Source: Hyphomonadaceae bacterium | GTDB lineage: Bacteria > Pseudomonadota > Alphaproteobacteria > Caulobacterales > Hyphomonadaceae | Length of the DNA: 64,000 nt | NCBI GenBank assembly: GCA_016714495.1 | Contig: JADKDU010000001.1 | Coordinates: forward strand, 248,001 to 312,000 | Reading direction: 5' to 3' | Shown: positions 9,291 through 18,689 of the stretch, piece by piece | How the letters are laid out: every line of letters begins with the position of its first letter | How positions within the stretch are numbered: position 1 is the stretch's first letter | Program-made: the position numbers and the translations under genes | The notes under the pieces: generated by a model | Databases searched by the model: none | Told to the model about the DNA's origin: nothing | Seen by the model: the letters and a program-made list of their open reading frames with translations, nothing else

Positions 9291-9514
9291 GTGCGGTCGT
9301 CGCCATCCGTGGCGTTGTCGACTGTTTCCTTGACGCCATCGCCGACCTCGCCCAGCGAATCCTGAAGCGGCTGCGTCGTGCGGTCTATGCCCGCCAGATT
9401 TTTATCCATTTCAGCGCCGGCGCTTTGCAGCGATCCATCACGCATCCAATAATATCCCATCACGCCGAGAAATCCGACGGCGAGAACGATCACGATAGTT
9501 GCCAGCACACGCAT
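9287..9514 (-). CDS. Small single-span membrane protein, tandem paralogue 1
   Basis: A 75-residue protein with one N-terminal transmembrane helix (VLATIVIVLAVGFLGVMGYYW) followed by a hydrophilic tail. It is clearly paralogous to the next gene upstream: both have 'W(M/I)RDGSLQ.AGA.MD' directly after the helix and both end in 'ATDGDDRT'. Of unknown function. The helix could be an uncleaved anchor leaving an acidic periplasmic tail. It overlaps the stop of the CorA-type gene by four bases (CTAG). Confidence 0.65.
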   Translation of the reverse strand: MRVLATIVIVLAVGFLGVMGYYWMRDGSLQSAGAEMDKNLAGIDRTTQPLQDSLGEVGDGVKETVDNATDGDDRT

Positions 9515-9545
9515 TGCAGTTGTCCCTTTGGAGGAAATTCAATGA

Positions 9546-9770
9546 TCAGGTGCGATCATCGCCGTCGGTTGCGCGATCGATCGCAGCGCCCGTTGAGTCC
9601 ACCGCATCGGTGGTGGTGTCAGCGATCTCGTTTCCGGTCCTGTGAAGTAGGCTATCCATCGATGCGCCTGCTTCCTGCAGCGACCCGTCGCGGATCCAGA
9701 AGAACACAATCAGCGTCGCGAATGCGAACACAGCGAAAACGGCTATCGACCAGACAACCCTGCGGCTCAT
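9546..9770 (-). CDS. Small single-span membrane protein, tandem paralogue 2
   Basis: A 74-residue membrane protein from ATG 9770 (MSRRVVWSIAVFAVF), with one N-terminal helix and a hydrophilic tail ending ATDGDDRT. It shares the post-helix 'WIRDGSLQEAGASMD' block and the C-terminus with its downstream neighbour. The central part (ADTTTDAVDSTGAAID) differs, so this is an old tandem duplication. The start at 9770 was preferred over 9845 because the upstream residues lack any resemblance between the two copies. The two genes probably form a small transcription unit. Confidence 0.65.
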   Translation of the reverse strand: MSRRVVWSIAVFAVFAFATLIVFFWIRDGSLQEAGASMDSLLHRTGNEIADTTTDAVDSTGAAIDRATDGDDRT

Positions 9771-9941
9771 GACAGTCCCTTGCATATCTTGCGAAGGGGG
9801 AACGCAGGCTTGGTAAATGAGTTCCGGTGCGCGTATTACAGTCACGAGATCTGGCTGATCGCGGGGTTAAAACGGTGGCGAGACGCGATAGCTTGCAAAA
9901 CTGAGCGACGGCGCAAAAGCGTGCAGCGCTGTGGAGAGTTC

Positions 9942-10447
9942 ATGTCGGGGTTTGAAATCGTTGATGCAACCGAGGCGCATCTGCCCGGCGTCGTGGCCAT
10001 CTTCAACCACGCTGTGCGCGGGACCTTTTCGATCTGGTCGGAAACCGAGACAACGCTGGACCAACGCAGGACATGGCTCGCTGCACGAATAGGCGCCGGC
10101 TTTCCCGTAATTGTCGCGGTCGATCCTGCAAAGCCTAAAGACGTGCTAGGCTACGGCAGCTTTGGCGTGTTCCGCGATTTCCCCGGTTATGTGAAGACGG
10201 TCGAGCATTCAGTCTACATCGCGCCGACAGCGCAGCGGCGCGGCATTGGGCGCGCTGTGCTGGGCGAACTGATTGTACGGGCGAAAGCCAAGGACCTTGC
10301 CGCAATGGTCGGCGGCATCGACAGCAGCAACACCGCCTCGATCGCACTGCACGAGGGGCCGGCTTCGAGATTCAGGGAAATCTGAAAGGCGTCGGCCGCA
10401 AGTCCGGCAAGAGCCTCGACCTCGTCTTCATGGTGAAAGCGCTCTGA
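9942..10447 (+). pseudogene. GNAT (phosphinothricin-type) N-acetyltransferase, frameshifted near C-terminus
   Basis: A GNAT-fold acetyltransferase resembling the phosphinothricin/methionine-sulfoximine acetyltransferase group. Landmarks: 'VVAIFNHAVRGTFSIWSE', 'GYGSFGVFRDFPGY', 'VEHSVYIAPTAQRRGIGRAV' (acetyl-CoA loop Q-R-R-G-I-G) and 'GGIDSSNTASIALHE'. The first frame stops early at 10385. The expected ending (FEIQGNLKGVGRKSGKSLDL…VKAL) is present one frame over and ends at TGA 10445-10447. One more G in the run GGGG 10355-10358 restores a normal 168-residue protein. The stop abuts the AEC transporter's stop. Confidence 0.85.
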
Positions 10448-11377
10448 TCAGCTCAGGGAGCCCGTTAGCCACAGAGTCAGCGGGATGGTGATCAGGCTCA
10501 GCAGGGTCGTCACCGTGATGATGTTGGCCATCAGGCTGGAGTCGCCGCCAAGCTGTCGCGCGAGGATGTAGGCCGACGTAGCGACCGGCGCCGCCACACA
10601 GATCATCGCGATCTGGAAGGCCATATTCGACAGCCCGATCGTATAGCACAGCCCCGCCGTCAAGCCCGGCATCACAACTAGGCGCAGCATCACCCCTGCA
10701 AACAGCGGCCATTTTGAGGAGCGCAGTGATGAAAAATCCAGCGCGGCGCCTACGCATATAAGCCCGAGCGAAACTGTCGCATCGCCCAGCAGGTTCAGCG
10801 TGTCGCCCACCGGCTTGCTGACCCGCACGCCCAGCGAAACGAGAATGATCGCCAGCACGGTCGACAGGATGAGCGGGTTGGTCGCGACCGAACGCAGCAC
10901 ACGCGAGAACGGCGCCGGTTTTTCGCCGGCGTAGCGGCTGAGAATCAGCACGCTCATCACATTGTTGATCGGGACCAGCACGGCAAAGCCGATGGCCGCG
11001 ATGCCGATCCCGATATCTCCATACAGCCCCCCGGCGACGCCCAGCGCGACATAGCCGTTCCAGCGCACGCCGGCCTGGAAAACGCTGGAAAACTGCGGGC
11101 CATCCTTCGCCAGCACCGGCCGCGCCAGCAGCATCAGCGCCGCCATTGTGACAACCGCGCCCGCCAGCGCGAGGCCAAGCCACAGCGCCTCGTCACTGGC
11201 GAAGGATCCGTTGATGATGCTCATGAACATCAGCGGCGGAAACAGCACGAAATAGGTGAGACGCTCGAGCGACGCCCAGCCATCGGCCGTCAGTACGCTA
11301 AAACGGCGGAGGCCTGCCCCGAGAGCAATCAGCGAGAATACGGGGACAAGCGAAAGCACAACGTCGAACATCGGCAT
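10448..11377 (-). CDS. AEC-family (auxin efflux carrier-like) transporter
   Basis: A polytopic inner-membrane protein of about 309 residues with roughly ten transmembrane helices, matching the AEC family (PF03547). Bacterial members include malonate, malate and other carboxylate carriers. Visible features: 'VPVFSLIALGAGLRRF' at the N-terminus, 'GVRWNGYVALGVAGGLYG' and 'LNLLGDATVSLGLICVGAAL', typical of the family's repeated half. Start is ATG 11377 or 11371 (MPMFDVV), both preferable to 11485. It is divergent from the anion symporter and convergent with the GNAT gene; substrate is unknown. Confidence 0.85.
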   Translation of the reverse strand: MPMFDVVLSLVPVFSLIALGAGLRRFSVLTADGWASLERLTYFVLFPPLMFMSIINGSFASDEALWLGLALAGAVVTMAALMLLARPVLAKDGPQFSSVFQAGVRWNGYVALGVAGGLYGDIGIGIAAIGFAVLVPINNVMSVLILSRYAGEKPAPFSRVLRSVATNPLILSTVLAIILVSLGVRVSKPVGDTLNLLGDATVSLGLICVGAALDFSSLRSSKWPLFAGVMLRLVVMPGLTAGLCYTIGLSNMAFQIAMICVAAPVATSAYILARQLGGDSSLMANIITVTTLLSLITIPLTLWLTGSLS

Positions 11378-11471
11378 GTTGTGGCAGAGTCTGTCGACCT
11401 GCGCGAGGCGCCACGACTTCCCCTCGCCTCTTCGCGTGCTACGGTCTGCGTCATACGTTTTTGGGAACGCC

Positions 11472-13064
11472 ATGCCGGACGCCAACCAGTTTCAGCCGGA
11501 TGAAATTGCCGGGACCACCGGAAGAGCTGCGCGCATCGGCCTGTGGCTTGGGCCGCTGCTCGCAATCGTTTCATTGCTGCCGCCGATCAGCGGATTGGCG
11601 TGGGAGGCGCGGCTGGTGCTCGGCCTGCTGGTCCTGATGGCGACATGGTGGATCACGGAAGCCCTGCCGCTGGCGGCCACGGCGCTGTTGCCGATCATTG
11701 CCGTGCCGCTGATAGGGATTGATGTCGGAACGGACGCGCGTGGGCGGCTGGTCTGCGCCACCGACGGTCTGTGCCGCGGCGCTATCACCGATCCGCTGGC
11801 CAATGAGCGCATGCTAAATCTTGGCGATCTTGGCGCGCATTACGCCAATCCGATCGTGCTGCTTTATATCGGCGGCTTCCTCCTCGGCATCGCGATCGAA
11901 CGCTGGGGACTCTCGACCCGCATCGCCTACGGCTTGGTCGCGCGCGGCGGCGCCAACCCGAAGCTGATGTTGGCAGGCTTCCTCCTGGCGGCCGGCATCA
12001 TCTCGATGTGGATTTCGAACACGTCTACTTCCCTGATTCTGACGCCGCTCGCCCTGTCGGTCGCAGCCGGCAGCGCCGTGAAAGGGCGCGAGGATCCGAA
12101 ATTCGCTGCCGCCCTGGTGCTGGGCATCGCCTACGCCGCAACGATTGGCGGACTCGCCACGCCGATCGGGACGCCGCCCAATGGCATCGCTCTCACCCAA
12201 TTACGGGCGCAGGGCATCGAAGTGTCGTTCGGCCAGTGGATGGCGATAGGCGTGCCGGCGGTGATTGTGCTGTTGCCAATCGCCTGGCTGATCCTGTCGC
12301 GCGGGCTCAAGCTGGATGCGGCAGGCTCGCGCGGCGCGCAGGAGCGGGTGCGGCAGGAGCTGGCGAAGCTCGGTTCACTCTCGACGCAGGAAGGCCGCAC
12401 CGCGACGATCTTCTTTCTGATCGCCGGGCTGTGGATGATCTCGACACTGATTGCGGACTGGGTCAGTTCTGCGCTTCTTGGCGGCACGCGCATCGACAGC
12501 AGCCATGTCGACACGATGATCGCCACCCTCGGCGCCATCCTCCTTTTCATGATCCCGGCAGGCGGCGGGACCCGGCGTCCGATCCTGATCTGGGATGACG
12601 CGCAAAAGATCCCGTGGGGCATCCTGCTGCTGTTTGGCGGCGGCCTTGCGCTGGCGGCTGCCGCCGAGCTTTCCGGTCTGTCGCGCTATCTGGCGGACAG
12701 CCTTGAAGGCGTCGCCGACCTGCACCCGGCGATAGTGATCCTGATGGTCGGCTTGTTGGTGATCGTGATCACAGAGTTCGCCTCCAACATCGCCACGATC
12801 TCGCTAATGGGGCCTGTGCTGATCTCGCTGAGCCAGAGCAGCGACACGCTCGGCGCCGCGGCCTTCATCGTGCCGGCGGCGATGGCCGCATCAATGGGCT
12901 TCGCAATGCCGGTCGGCTCGGCCTCGAATGCCATCGCCTATGGCACAGGCAAGGTGAAACAGGCGGACATGATCAGGCGAGGGCTTGTGATGAATCTCTG
13001 CGCGCTCGTTGTATTGACGATTATCGGCCTTACGCTCGCGCCGCTGGTTTTTGGAGGCGCCTGA
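11472..13064 (+). CDS. SLC13/DASS-family sodium:anion symporter
   Basis: A 530-residue inner-membrane transporter of the divalent anion:sodium symporter family, which moves dicarboxylates, sulfate or similar anions. The N-terminal 'WWITEALPLAATALLPI' and the two opposed hairpin regions are visible: 'WISNTSTSLILTPLAL' and 'ITEFASNIATISLMGPV'. The second SNT motif reads SNI here, a substitution in a sodium/substrate-contact position. 'TPIGTPPNGIAL' is also typical. ATG 11472 gives MPDANQF, the first start after the divergent promoter region. Its TGA overlaps the ATG of the esterase gene (ATGA 13064-13066 region), so the two are translationally coupled. Confidence 0.88.
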   Translation: MPDANQFQPDEIAGTTGRAARIGLWLGPLLAIVSLLPPISGLAWEARLVLGLLVLMATWWITEALPLAATALLPIIAVPLIGIDVGTDARGRLVCATDGLCRGAITDPLANERMLNLGDLGAHYANPIVLLYIGGFLLGIAIERWGLSTRIAYGLVARGGANPKLMLAGFLLAAGIISMWISNTSTSLILTPLALSVAAGSAVKGREDPKFAAALVLGIAYAATIGGLATPIGTPPNGIALTQLRAQGIEVSFGQWMAIGVPAVIVLLPIAWLILSRGLKLDAAGSRGAQERVRQELAKLGSLSTQEGRTATIFFLIAGLWMISTLIADWVSSALLGGTRIDSSHVDTMIATLGAILLFMIPAGGGTRRPILIWDDAQKIPWGILLLFGGGLALAAAAELSGLSRYLADSLEGVADLHPAIVILMVGLLVIVITEFASNIATISLMGPVLISLSQSSDTLGAAAFIVPAAMAASMGFAMPVGSASNAIAYGTGKVKQADMIRRGLVMNLCALVVLTIIGLTLAPLVFGGA

Positions 13065-14399
13065 TGCGGTTCGCGTTGGCGCTTGGTCTTCTCGCCCTCG
13101 GCGCGTGCTTTGGCGGCGGATCGAAGCCGGAGATGGGGCACCCGCCTCTCGCGCCAGCCTACCTCAAGGATCTGCCGGGTGAAATGCGCAACGGCCTCGC
13201 GGTGAACTATACGCAAGCTGATGTCGGGGTGATCAGCGAACCCAACCTGCTGGTGTCGGCCAGCGGCAGGCGCATCGGGAACACGGACGACTGGCTGGGA
13301 ACGCGGCGACCCGAAATCCGCCAGTTGCTGATCGATAACCAGTATGGCGTTGCGCCTTCGGTCGCATCGACCCGCAAGACGACAGTGACGCGCGACTATT
13401 CCGAACACGGTGTCCCCGCGCTAGGCGGAACGGCGCGCCGCTCGCAGTCGACGGTGATAGTCTCCACCGATCGCGGTTCACACGCCATTGACGTCCTGCT
13501 ATACACGCCCGCCCGCTCAACGGCGACCCTCGCCCGTCGTGCTGATGGCGAATTTCAGCCCAAACGTCGTCATGGTCGACGATACGGGCATCAAGGAGAC
13601 GGATGGCTGGGAGGACGGCAAGCGCATTCCCGGCCGACAGGCGCGCGCGATTGCGAAGCCCGATGTCGCCGCTTACCTCGCGCGCGGCTTTGGCGTGGCG
13701 CTGGTTCACTACGCCCAGATCGAGCCTGATTTCCTCGGCGGCTCTGCACTGGGCCTGCGTAAGATCTATGACCCGTTTGATGAATCGAAGCGCAAGCCGA
13801 ACGACGCCGGCGCGATCGCGACTTGGGCCGAGGGGCTGTCGCTTGTGCGCGAACATCTGGCGCTGGATCCATCCGTCAACGGTCGGCGCATCGCGCTCTA
13901 TGGCGTCTCGCGCCTCGGCAAGGTCGCACTGTGGGCAGGCGCCAATGATCCGCGCTTTGCCGCCGTCGTCGCCGTGAGTTCGGGCGAAGGCGGCGCGGCG
14001 CTCAGCAAGCGCAATTATGGCGAGACCATCGGGCATGTCGCGGCGGCCTTTCCTTATTGGTTCTCGCCGCGCTGGAACAGTCTTGCGCCAAGCCCATCCG
14101 CGTCACCGATCGATGCGCATATGGTGCTCGCGATGCTGGCGCCGCGACCCGTGATGCTGATCGTCGGAGAGACAGATGCGTGGTCCGACCCCTATGGCGA
14201 ATTCCTCGCCGCCCGACTGGCGACGCCAGTCTATCGCCTGTTCGACAAGGAGGGCGTCGACGGCATTCCGCAGATCGACGTGGCGACCCGCCACGACCTC
14301 GTCTTCATGATGCACAGCGCCGGACATGGCTCAGCGCCGCAGGATACCCCTGCAGTCCTCGCGTTTCTGGACCGGAACCTGCAGCCGGAAGGCAGTTAA
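13064..14399 (+). pseudogene. CE15-like (glucuronoyl esterase-type) lipoprotein, frameshifted
   Basis: Two frames make one secreted alpha/beta hydrolase of about 444 residues. The N-terminal part starts with a lipoprotein signal (LALGAC) and contains 'LLIDNQYGVAP'. The second part has 'PVVLMANFSPN', the nucleophile motif 'GVSRLGK' (CE15 esterases have GxSRxGK), 'SSGEGGAALSKRNYGET' and the likely catalytic His in 'MHSAGHG'. Bacterial CE15 enzymes cleave ester bonds between glucuronate in xylan and lignin alcohols. The frames join in the CCCGCCC tract at 13508-13514 if one base is removed. Its start overlaps the symporter stop, suggesting that uptake and hydrolysis of an acidic sugar or related anion are linked. 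Confidence 0.8.
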
Positions 14400-14451
14400 A
14401 CGCCGTTAACCAAATCTGGGGCAGCCTCCCTGCCGGAGGAATCTGCCAGCC

Positions 14452-15915
14452 ATGCAGGCCTATGATCTCATCGTGATCGGGTCCGGTCCCGCCGGAAGGC
14501 GAGCGGCCGTGCAGGCGGCGAAGCTGAAGAAGTCCGTGCTTGTCGTCGAGAAGGGCCGACGCGTTGGCGGCGTTTGCGTGCACACCGGCACTATCCCGTC
14601 GAAGACCATGCGCGAGACCGTGCTGAATCTGTCCGGCTGGCGCGAGCGTGGCTTTTATGGCCGTGCGCATCGCAACAAGCAGTCGATCACGGCGGAGGAC
14701 CTACGGCGGCGCCTCGCCATCACGCTCGACCACGAAGTCGAAATCCTCGAACATCAGTTCGCACGCAACAGCGTGAGCTGGGTGCGTGGCGAAGCGCGGT
14801 TCATCGATCCGCTGCATGTCGAAGTCGCCACCGAAACAGGGCTGCAACGTTTCACAGCGGAACGCTTCATCATCGCGGTCGGCACCGAGCCTTACCGCCC
14901 GAGGCACATTCCGTTCGACGGCGAAGCGATCCTCGATCCTGACGAAATCCTCGACCTGAAACGCCTGCCCCGCTCGCTTTCCGTCATCGGCGCGGGCGTC
15001 ATTGGCATCGAGTACGCCACGATCTTTTCCGCGCTCGACGTGAAGGTCACAGTGATCGAGCCTGGCGACACGCTATTGCCCTTCATCGATCGCGAACTGG
15101 TGGATGAGTTCATCCACGAGATGCGCGACCGCGGAATGAGCCTGCGCTTCCAGAGCAAGGTGAAGCGCGTGACAAAACCTGCACACGACGCCTGCCTGAT
15201 CGAGCTGGAAGACTCCCGCCAGATCTGGAGCGAGATGGTTCTGTTCGCCGCCGGCCGCAAGGGGGCGACGGGGTCGCTGGAGCTGGAAAATTGCGGGCTC
15301 AGCACGGATGATCGCGGCAAGATCGAAGTTGATCGCGCGACCTTCCGCACGAAGCTGCCGCACATCTTCGCGGTAGGCGATGTGATCGGATTCCCGAGCC
15401 TGGCTTCCACGTCGATGGAACAGGGCCGCATCGCGGCCTGCCACGCCTTCGATGCGCCAGCGCAGACGCCACCGGAATTTTTTCCATATGGCATCTATTC
15501 GGTGCCGGAAATGTCGACGATCGGGATGACGGAGGAACAGGTCCGCCAGAAGCAGATCCCTTATGAGTGCGGCGTAGCGCGATTCCGGGAGACAGCGCGA
15601 GGGCAGATCATGGGGCTGGATGCCGGCTTCATGAAGATGATCTTCGCGCAGGAAACGCGGCGGCTGCTGGGATGCCACATTGTCGGCGAAGGCGCGACGG
15701 AGCTGATCCATATCGGCCAGGCCGTGTTGAACCTTGGCGGGACGCTCGACTATTTCGTCGAGAACACCTTCAACTATCCGACGCTCGCAGAAGCCTACAA
15801 GATCGCGGCGCTGGACGCCTGGAACCGCATGCCCCGCAGGCAACCGAGCGCCAAGGCTTTCGACGAAGCGACAGCGGCGCTGGAACGCTTCGCGAAGGCA
15901 GCGCGCGGGACGTAA
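14452..15915 (+). CDS. sthA: Soluble pyridine nucleotide transhydrogenase
   Basis: SthA is a cytosolic FAD enzyme that transfers hydride between NADPH and NAD+, balancing the two pools. The 487-residue protein has the FAD dinucleotide motif 'IGSGPAGRRAA' at residue ~9, a second Rossmann motif 'GAGVIGIEYA', 'FAVGDVIGFPSLAS', and a C-terminal dimerisation domain ending near 'NTFNYPTLAEAYK'. The active-site region 'GGVCVHTGTIPSK' has one cysteine rather than the CxxxxC pair of disulphide reductases, as expected for SthA. A GGAGGA ribosome-binding site precedes ATG 14452. Confidence 0.93.
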   Translation: MQAYDLIVIGSGPAGRRAAVQAAKLKKSVLVVEKGRRVGGVCVHTGTIPSKTMRETVLNLSGWRERGFYGRAHRNKQSITAEDLRRRLAITLDHEVEILEHQFARNSVSWVRGEARFIDPLHVEVATETGLQRFTAERFIIAVGTEPYRPRHIPFDGEAILDPDEILDLKRLPRSLSVIGAGVIGIEYATIFSALDVKVTVIEPGDTLLPFIDRELVDEFIHEMRDRGMSLRFQSKVKRVTKPAHDACLIELEDSRQIWSEMVLFAAGRKGATGSLELENCGLSTDDRGKIEVDRATFRTKLPHIFAVGDVIGFPSLASTSMEQGRIAACHAFDAPAQTPPEFFPYGIYSVPEMSTIGMTEEQVRQKQIPYECGVARFRETARGQIMGLDAGFMKMIFAQETRRLLGCHIVGEGATELIHIGQAVLNLGGTLDYFVENTFNYPTLAEAYKIAALDAWNRMPRRQPSAKAFDEATAALERFAKAARGT

Positions 15916-15925
15916 GCGCTACACG

Positions 15926-17026
15926 TCAGGCGGCGGCTGCGGTCGCGGCCGTCTTTGCACGTATCTTCCAGAAGCGGACGGCGCGTTGCGCAGCGACGAT
16001 CGGCACCTGTTCGTAAAGCTGCGCGTATCGCTCAGCCTTGTTCAACCCGCCGCCGCCGCCGAGGATCATCATGCACAATGTGACGAACAGATTGCGTTCG
16101 AAACCTGCCGCGCGACAGAGCAGCGCCAGCGCATCAACATCCCGCGCATCCACGAGGCGGTTCGCAAGATCGAAATCAACATCAACAAGTCGGGCGAAGG
16201 CGATGAGGAAAGACGTGTGCTGGTTGCTGCGCAGAATGGTTTCGAGGGTCGATGGTTGCAGAGCAGAGCGCTTCTGCAGGTCATCAACGTACTCTTTGGC
16301 GAGCTGGTAGTCGCGCGGCAGGGCGCCGTATTCAGTCGACAGGTGTTCACGACTCGCCTCGAGCGCCGCCTCGATGTTTTCCGCCGTGGCGCCCTGGAAT
16401 TTGCCGATGATCTCGCGACGGAGATCCGCAGACACCTTGAGATAGACCGAATTCAGCAGGTCGATGGGAACGTGCAGGCGGCGGATGAACGGCGCGTGCA
16501 ACGCTGGACTCGACAGCGCGCGATCGGCCACACGCTCATACGTCTCGCGGCTTATGCGGGCGGTTATGTTGCCGAGCAGCGAGGCGACAACATGATCTCC
16601 GCCTTTGGCGACGAGGGCGCTGGATGTCTTCTCGCCAATATCGGTTCGCTTGGTTACCGCCATCATGTGATCTTGCGTCAAACTCTGGATGACCTCGACC
16701 AGATCGCTTTGCGTCAGCGCAGGTGAATTCTCGAGGACAGGACGGGCCACTTCGATCACATCGAAAGCCAGACGGCGGGCCGTGCGTCTGATCTGCAGCT
16801 TGCTTGCCGCGACCTTGTTTGCAAGTTCGATCCGGACCTGAGTTTCAAGATCGGCCGCAACGGCGCCGACGATTTCGTCGAACAGTTCGGCCTCACGATC
16901 GGTGCGAATTTCGGAAGAGGCCAAAAACGTGTCGGTGACCTTGCGCAGGAGCTCCCGGCGTTTTTCGCTGGAACTTTCCCTTGCCAGCTCAATGAGCAGA
17001 GCAAAGTTTTTGGCGTCTTCAGCCAT
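15926..17026 (-). CDS. DUF2336 domain protein
   Basis: A 366-residue protein of the DUF2336 family, found mostly in alphaproteobacteria and built of repeated alpha-helices resembling HEAT-type repeats. The motif-like 'VIEVARPVLENSPALTQSDLVE' and 'HMMAVTKRTDIGEKTSSALVAKG' at residues ~90-145 are typical. No signal peptide or membrane helix is seen, so it is probably cytosolic. The family has no established function; some members are linked to cyclic-di-GMP or motility regulation, which cannot be shown here. The C-terminus is alanine-rich. It is convergent with sthA. Confidence 0.85.
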   Translation of the reverse strand: MAEDAKNFALLIELARESSSEKRRELLRKVTDTFLASSEIRTDREAELFDEIVGAVAADLETQVRIELANKVAASKLQIRRTARRLAFDVIEVARPVLENSPALTQSDLVEVIQSLTQDHMMAVTKRTDIGEKTSSALVAKGGDHVVASLLGNITARISRETYERVADRALSSPALHAPFIRRLHVPIDLLNSVYLKVSADLRREIIGKFQGATAENIEAALEASREHLSTEYGALPRDYQLAKEYVDDLQKRSALQPSTLETILRSNQHTSFLIAFARLVDVDFDLANRLVDARDVDALALLCRAAGFERNLFVTLCMMILGGGGGLNKAERYAQLYEQVPIVAAQRAVRFWKIRAKTAATAAAA

Positions 17027-17147
17027 GCGATATCTCCCCGACTGCGGACGTAATCTAGGAACGCAAGGTTAAGCAAATGTCGCGACCCACTGCGATTCCG
17101 TCATCCAAGATGTCACACTTGCTTCATGGACGTAGGGTCAAGCCCGA

Positions 17148-18125
17148 TCAGGCGGAATGTAGCGCCTCGAGCCGTTCGACTTCTTCCTTCGAGCCGAGCA
17201 TCACCGAGACGCGCTGGTGCAAGCCTGTAGGCTGGATGTCGAGGATCTGCTGTGTGCCGTCGAACGACCTGCCCCCGGCCTGCTCGACGAGGAGCGACAT
17301 CGGGTTGGCTTCGTACATCAGGCGCAGCTTGCCGGGCTTGCCGGGCTCGCGCTTGTCCCATGGGTACATGAAGACGCCGCCGCGTGTCAGGACGCGGTGG
17401 ACGTCGGCCACCATCGAGGCGATCCAGCGCATATTGAAATTCTTGGCGCGCGGGCCGGCGTCACCAGCCAGGCATTCGTCGATATAGGCGCGCACGGGAT
17501 CGGCCCAATGGCGCATGTTCGACATGTTGATCGCGAATTCCTTGGTCTTCTCGGGAATGCGGATGTTGGCGCCGGTCTGGACGAACTGGCCGGTCGGCGG
17601 ATCCATCGTGAAGGCGGCGACGCCTTGGCCGAGCGTGAGGACAAGCGTGGTCTGGGGACCATAGACGCAATAACCGGCGGCCGCCTGGTTGCGGCCGGAC
17701 TGGAGGAAGGCATTCTCGCCGGCTTTTGCTGGCAGGATCGAGAAGATGGTGCCGATGGAGACGTTGACCTCGATATTTGAAGAGCCGTCGAGCGGATCGA
17801 ACAGCAGGAGATAAGGCGCGCCCGGCGTGATGGCGCGGGCGTCGTCTTCCTCTTCCGACGCCGCAGCGGCGACGACGCCGGTGGACTTCGCCATGGCCAT
17901 GAGTTCGTCATTGGCGAGCACGTCAAGCTGCTTTTGTTCCTCGCCTTGCACATTGCCGGTTCCGGCCGAGCCGAGCACGTCGGCAAGGGCGCCGCGCGAG
18001 ACAAGATAGGAGATCGTGCGGCAGCTGTCCGACATCGCCTCGATGAGGCTGGCCAGCTCGCGCGGGGCGGGATTTCCGTCCCCTTTCGGGTCCGCCAGAT
18101 ATTCGCGAAGCGTGCGCGTGGTCAT
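17148..18125 (-). CDS. fbp: Class I fructose-1,6-bisphosphatase
   Basis: Fbp removes the 1-phosphate of fructose 1,6-bisphosphate, the committed step of gluconeogenesis. The 325-residue protein contains the metal-binding signature 'LFDPLDGSSNIEVNVSIGT', preceded by 'AITPGAPYLLLFDP', and later 'MRWIASMVADVHRVLTRGG' and 'KLRLMYEANPMSLLVEQAGG', all diagnostic of class I FBPase. Start ATG 18125 (MTTRTLREYL) is the family N-terminus; an extension to 18218 reads as non-homologous. It precedes DUF2336 on the same strand with a 121-base gap. Confidence 0.95.
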   Translation of the reverse strand: MTTRTLREYLADPKGDGNPAPRELASLIEAMSDSCRTISYLVSRGALADVLGSAGTGNVQGEEQKQLDVLANDELMAMAKSTGVVAAAASEEEDDARAITPGAPYLLLFDPLDGSSNIEVNVSIGTIFSILPAKAGENAFLQSGRNQAAAGYCVYGPQTTLVLTLGQGVAAFTMDPPTGQFVQTGANIRIPEKTKEFAINMSNMRHWADPVRAYIDECLAGDAGPRAKNFNMRWIASMVADVHRVLTRGGVFMYPWDKREPGKPGKLRLMYEANPMSLLVEQAGGRSFDGTQQILDIQPTGLHQRVSVMLGSKEEVERLEALHSA

Positions 18126-18689
18126 GGGGTCGTCCTGTTTCGATTCTGGTGGGCGGTAGTTAGCGGGATTAGACGGGAATGCACAGGCCGGACCGTCGAC
18201 GTATGAGAGATCGCGCACAGACTGCGGTTCAGGCCGGTGCGCTCACCGCCTGGGATGCTTCAGCTCTGGCCCGGATAGAGGACCGGGGACGTGGGGGCGG
18301 CCCGCTGATGGGCGAGCCGCTTCAATGCGGCCCTACCGGTCGAAAAAAGGATACGGTTTCCCATCGACGCTGCGCGTCACCCCCGCAATCGTTTGTCGCC
18401 AGCTGGATCACGGAGGCCTTTCACCTCTTGGATCCCCAAGGCCATCGGCGGAAAGGTCGGGCTGTCCATCGCCCGATCCTCTGCGCCGTGCTTGCCCGTC
18501 TCAGCGACAAGGGACCTGGCGCTTTTCCTCGCATTGGCTTTATGGACGACAGCATTGCAGAGGATCAAACCCAGGAAAACGCTCGACTTCCAATCGCCGG
18601 CTGAGAGATTTAGCGCGTGTATTGCGTCGACCGGCTGAACTCGCCGCGGAATCCAGTCGCTTTCACGGTGTCGTTGTTGCTCGCAACCG
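18126..18689. other. 564-base region upstream of fbp without a clear gene
   Basis: This stretch lies between the start of fbp and the end of the lipase gene, both on the minus strand. Open frames on either strand have irregular codon use and no recognisable motif. The part next to 18125 must contain the fbp promoter. I see no hairpin with a T-run at the end of the lipase gene. Confidence 0.35.

Noticed and set aside
14452..15915. Dihydrolipoamide dehydrogenase or mercuric reductase instead of SthA
   Set aside because: The active-site CxxxxC pair is absent; the single-cysteine GGVCVHTGT form fits SthA.
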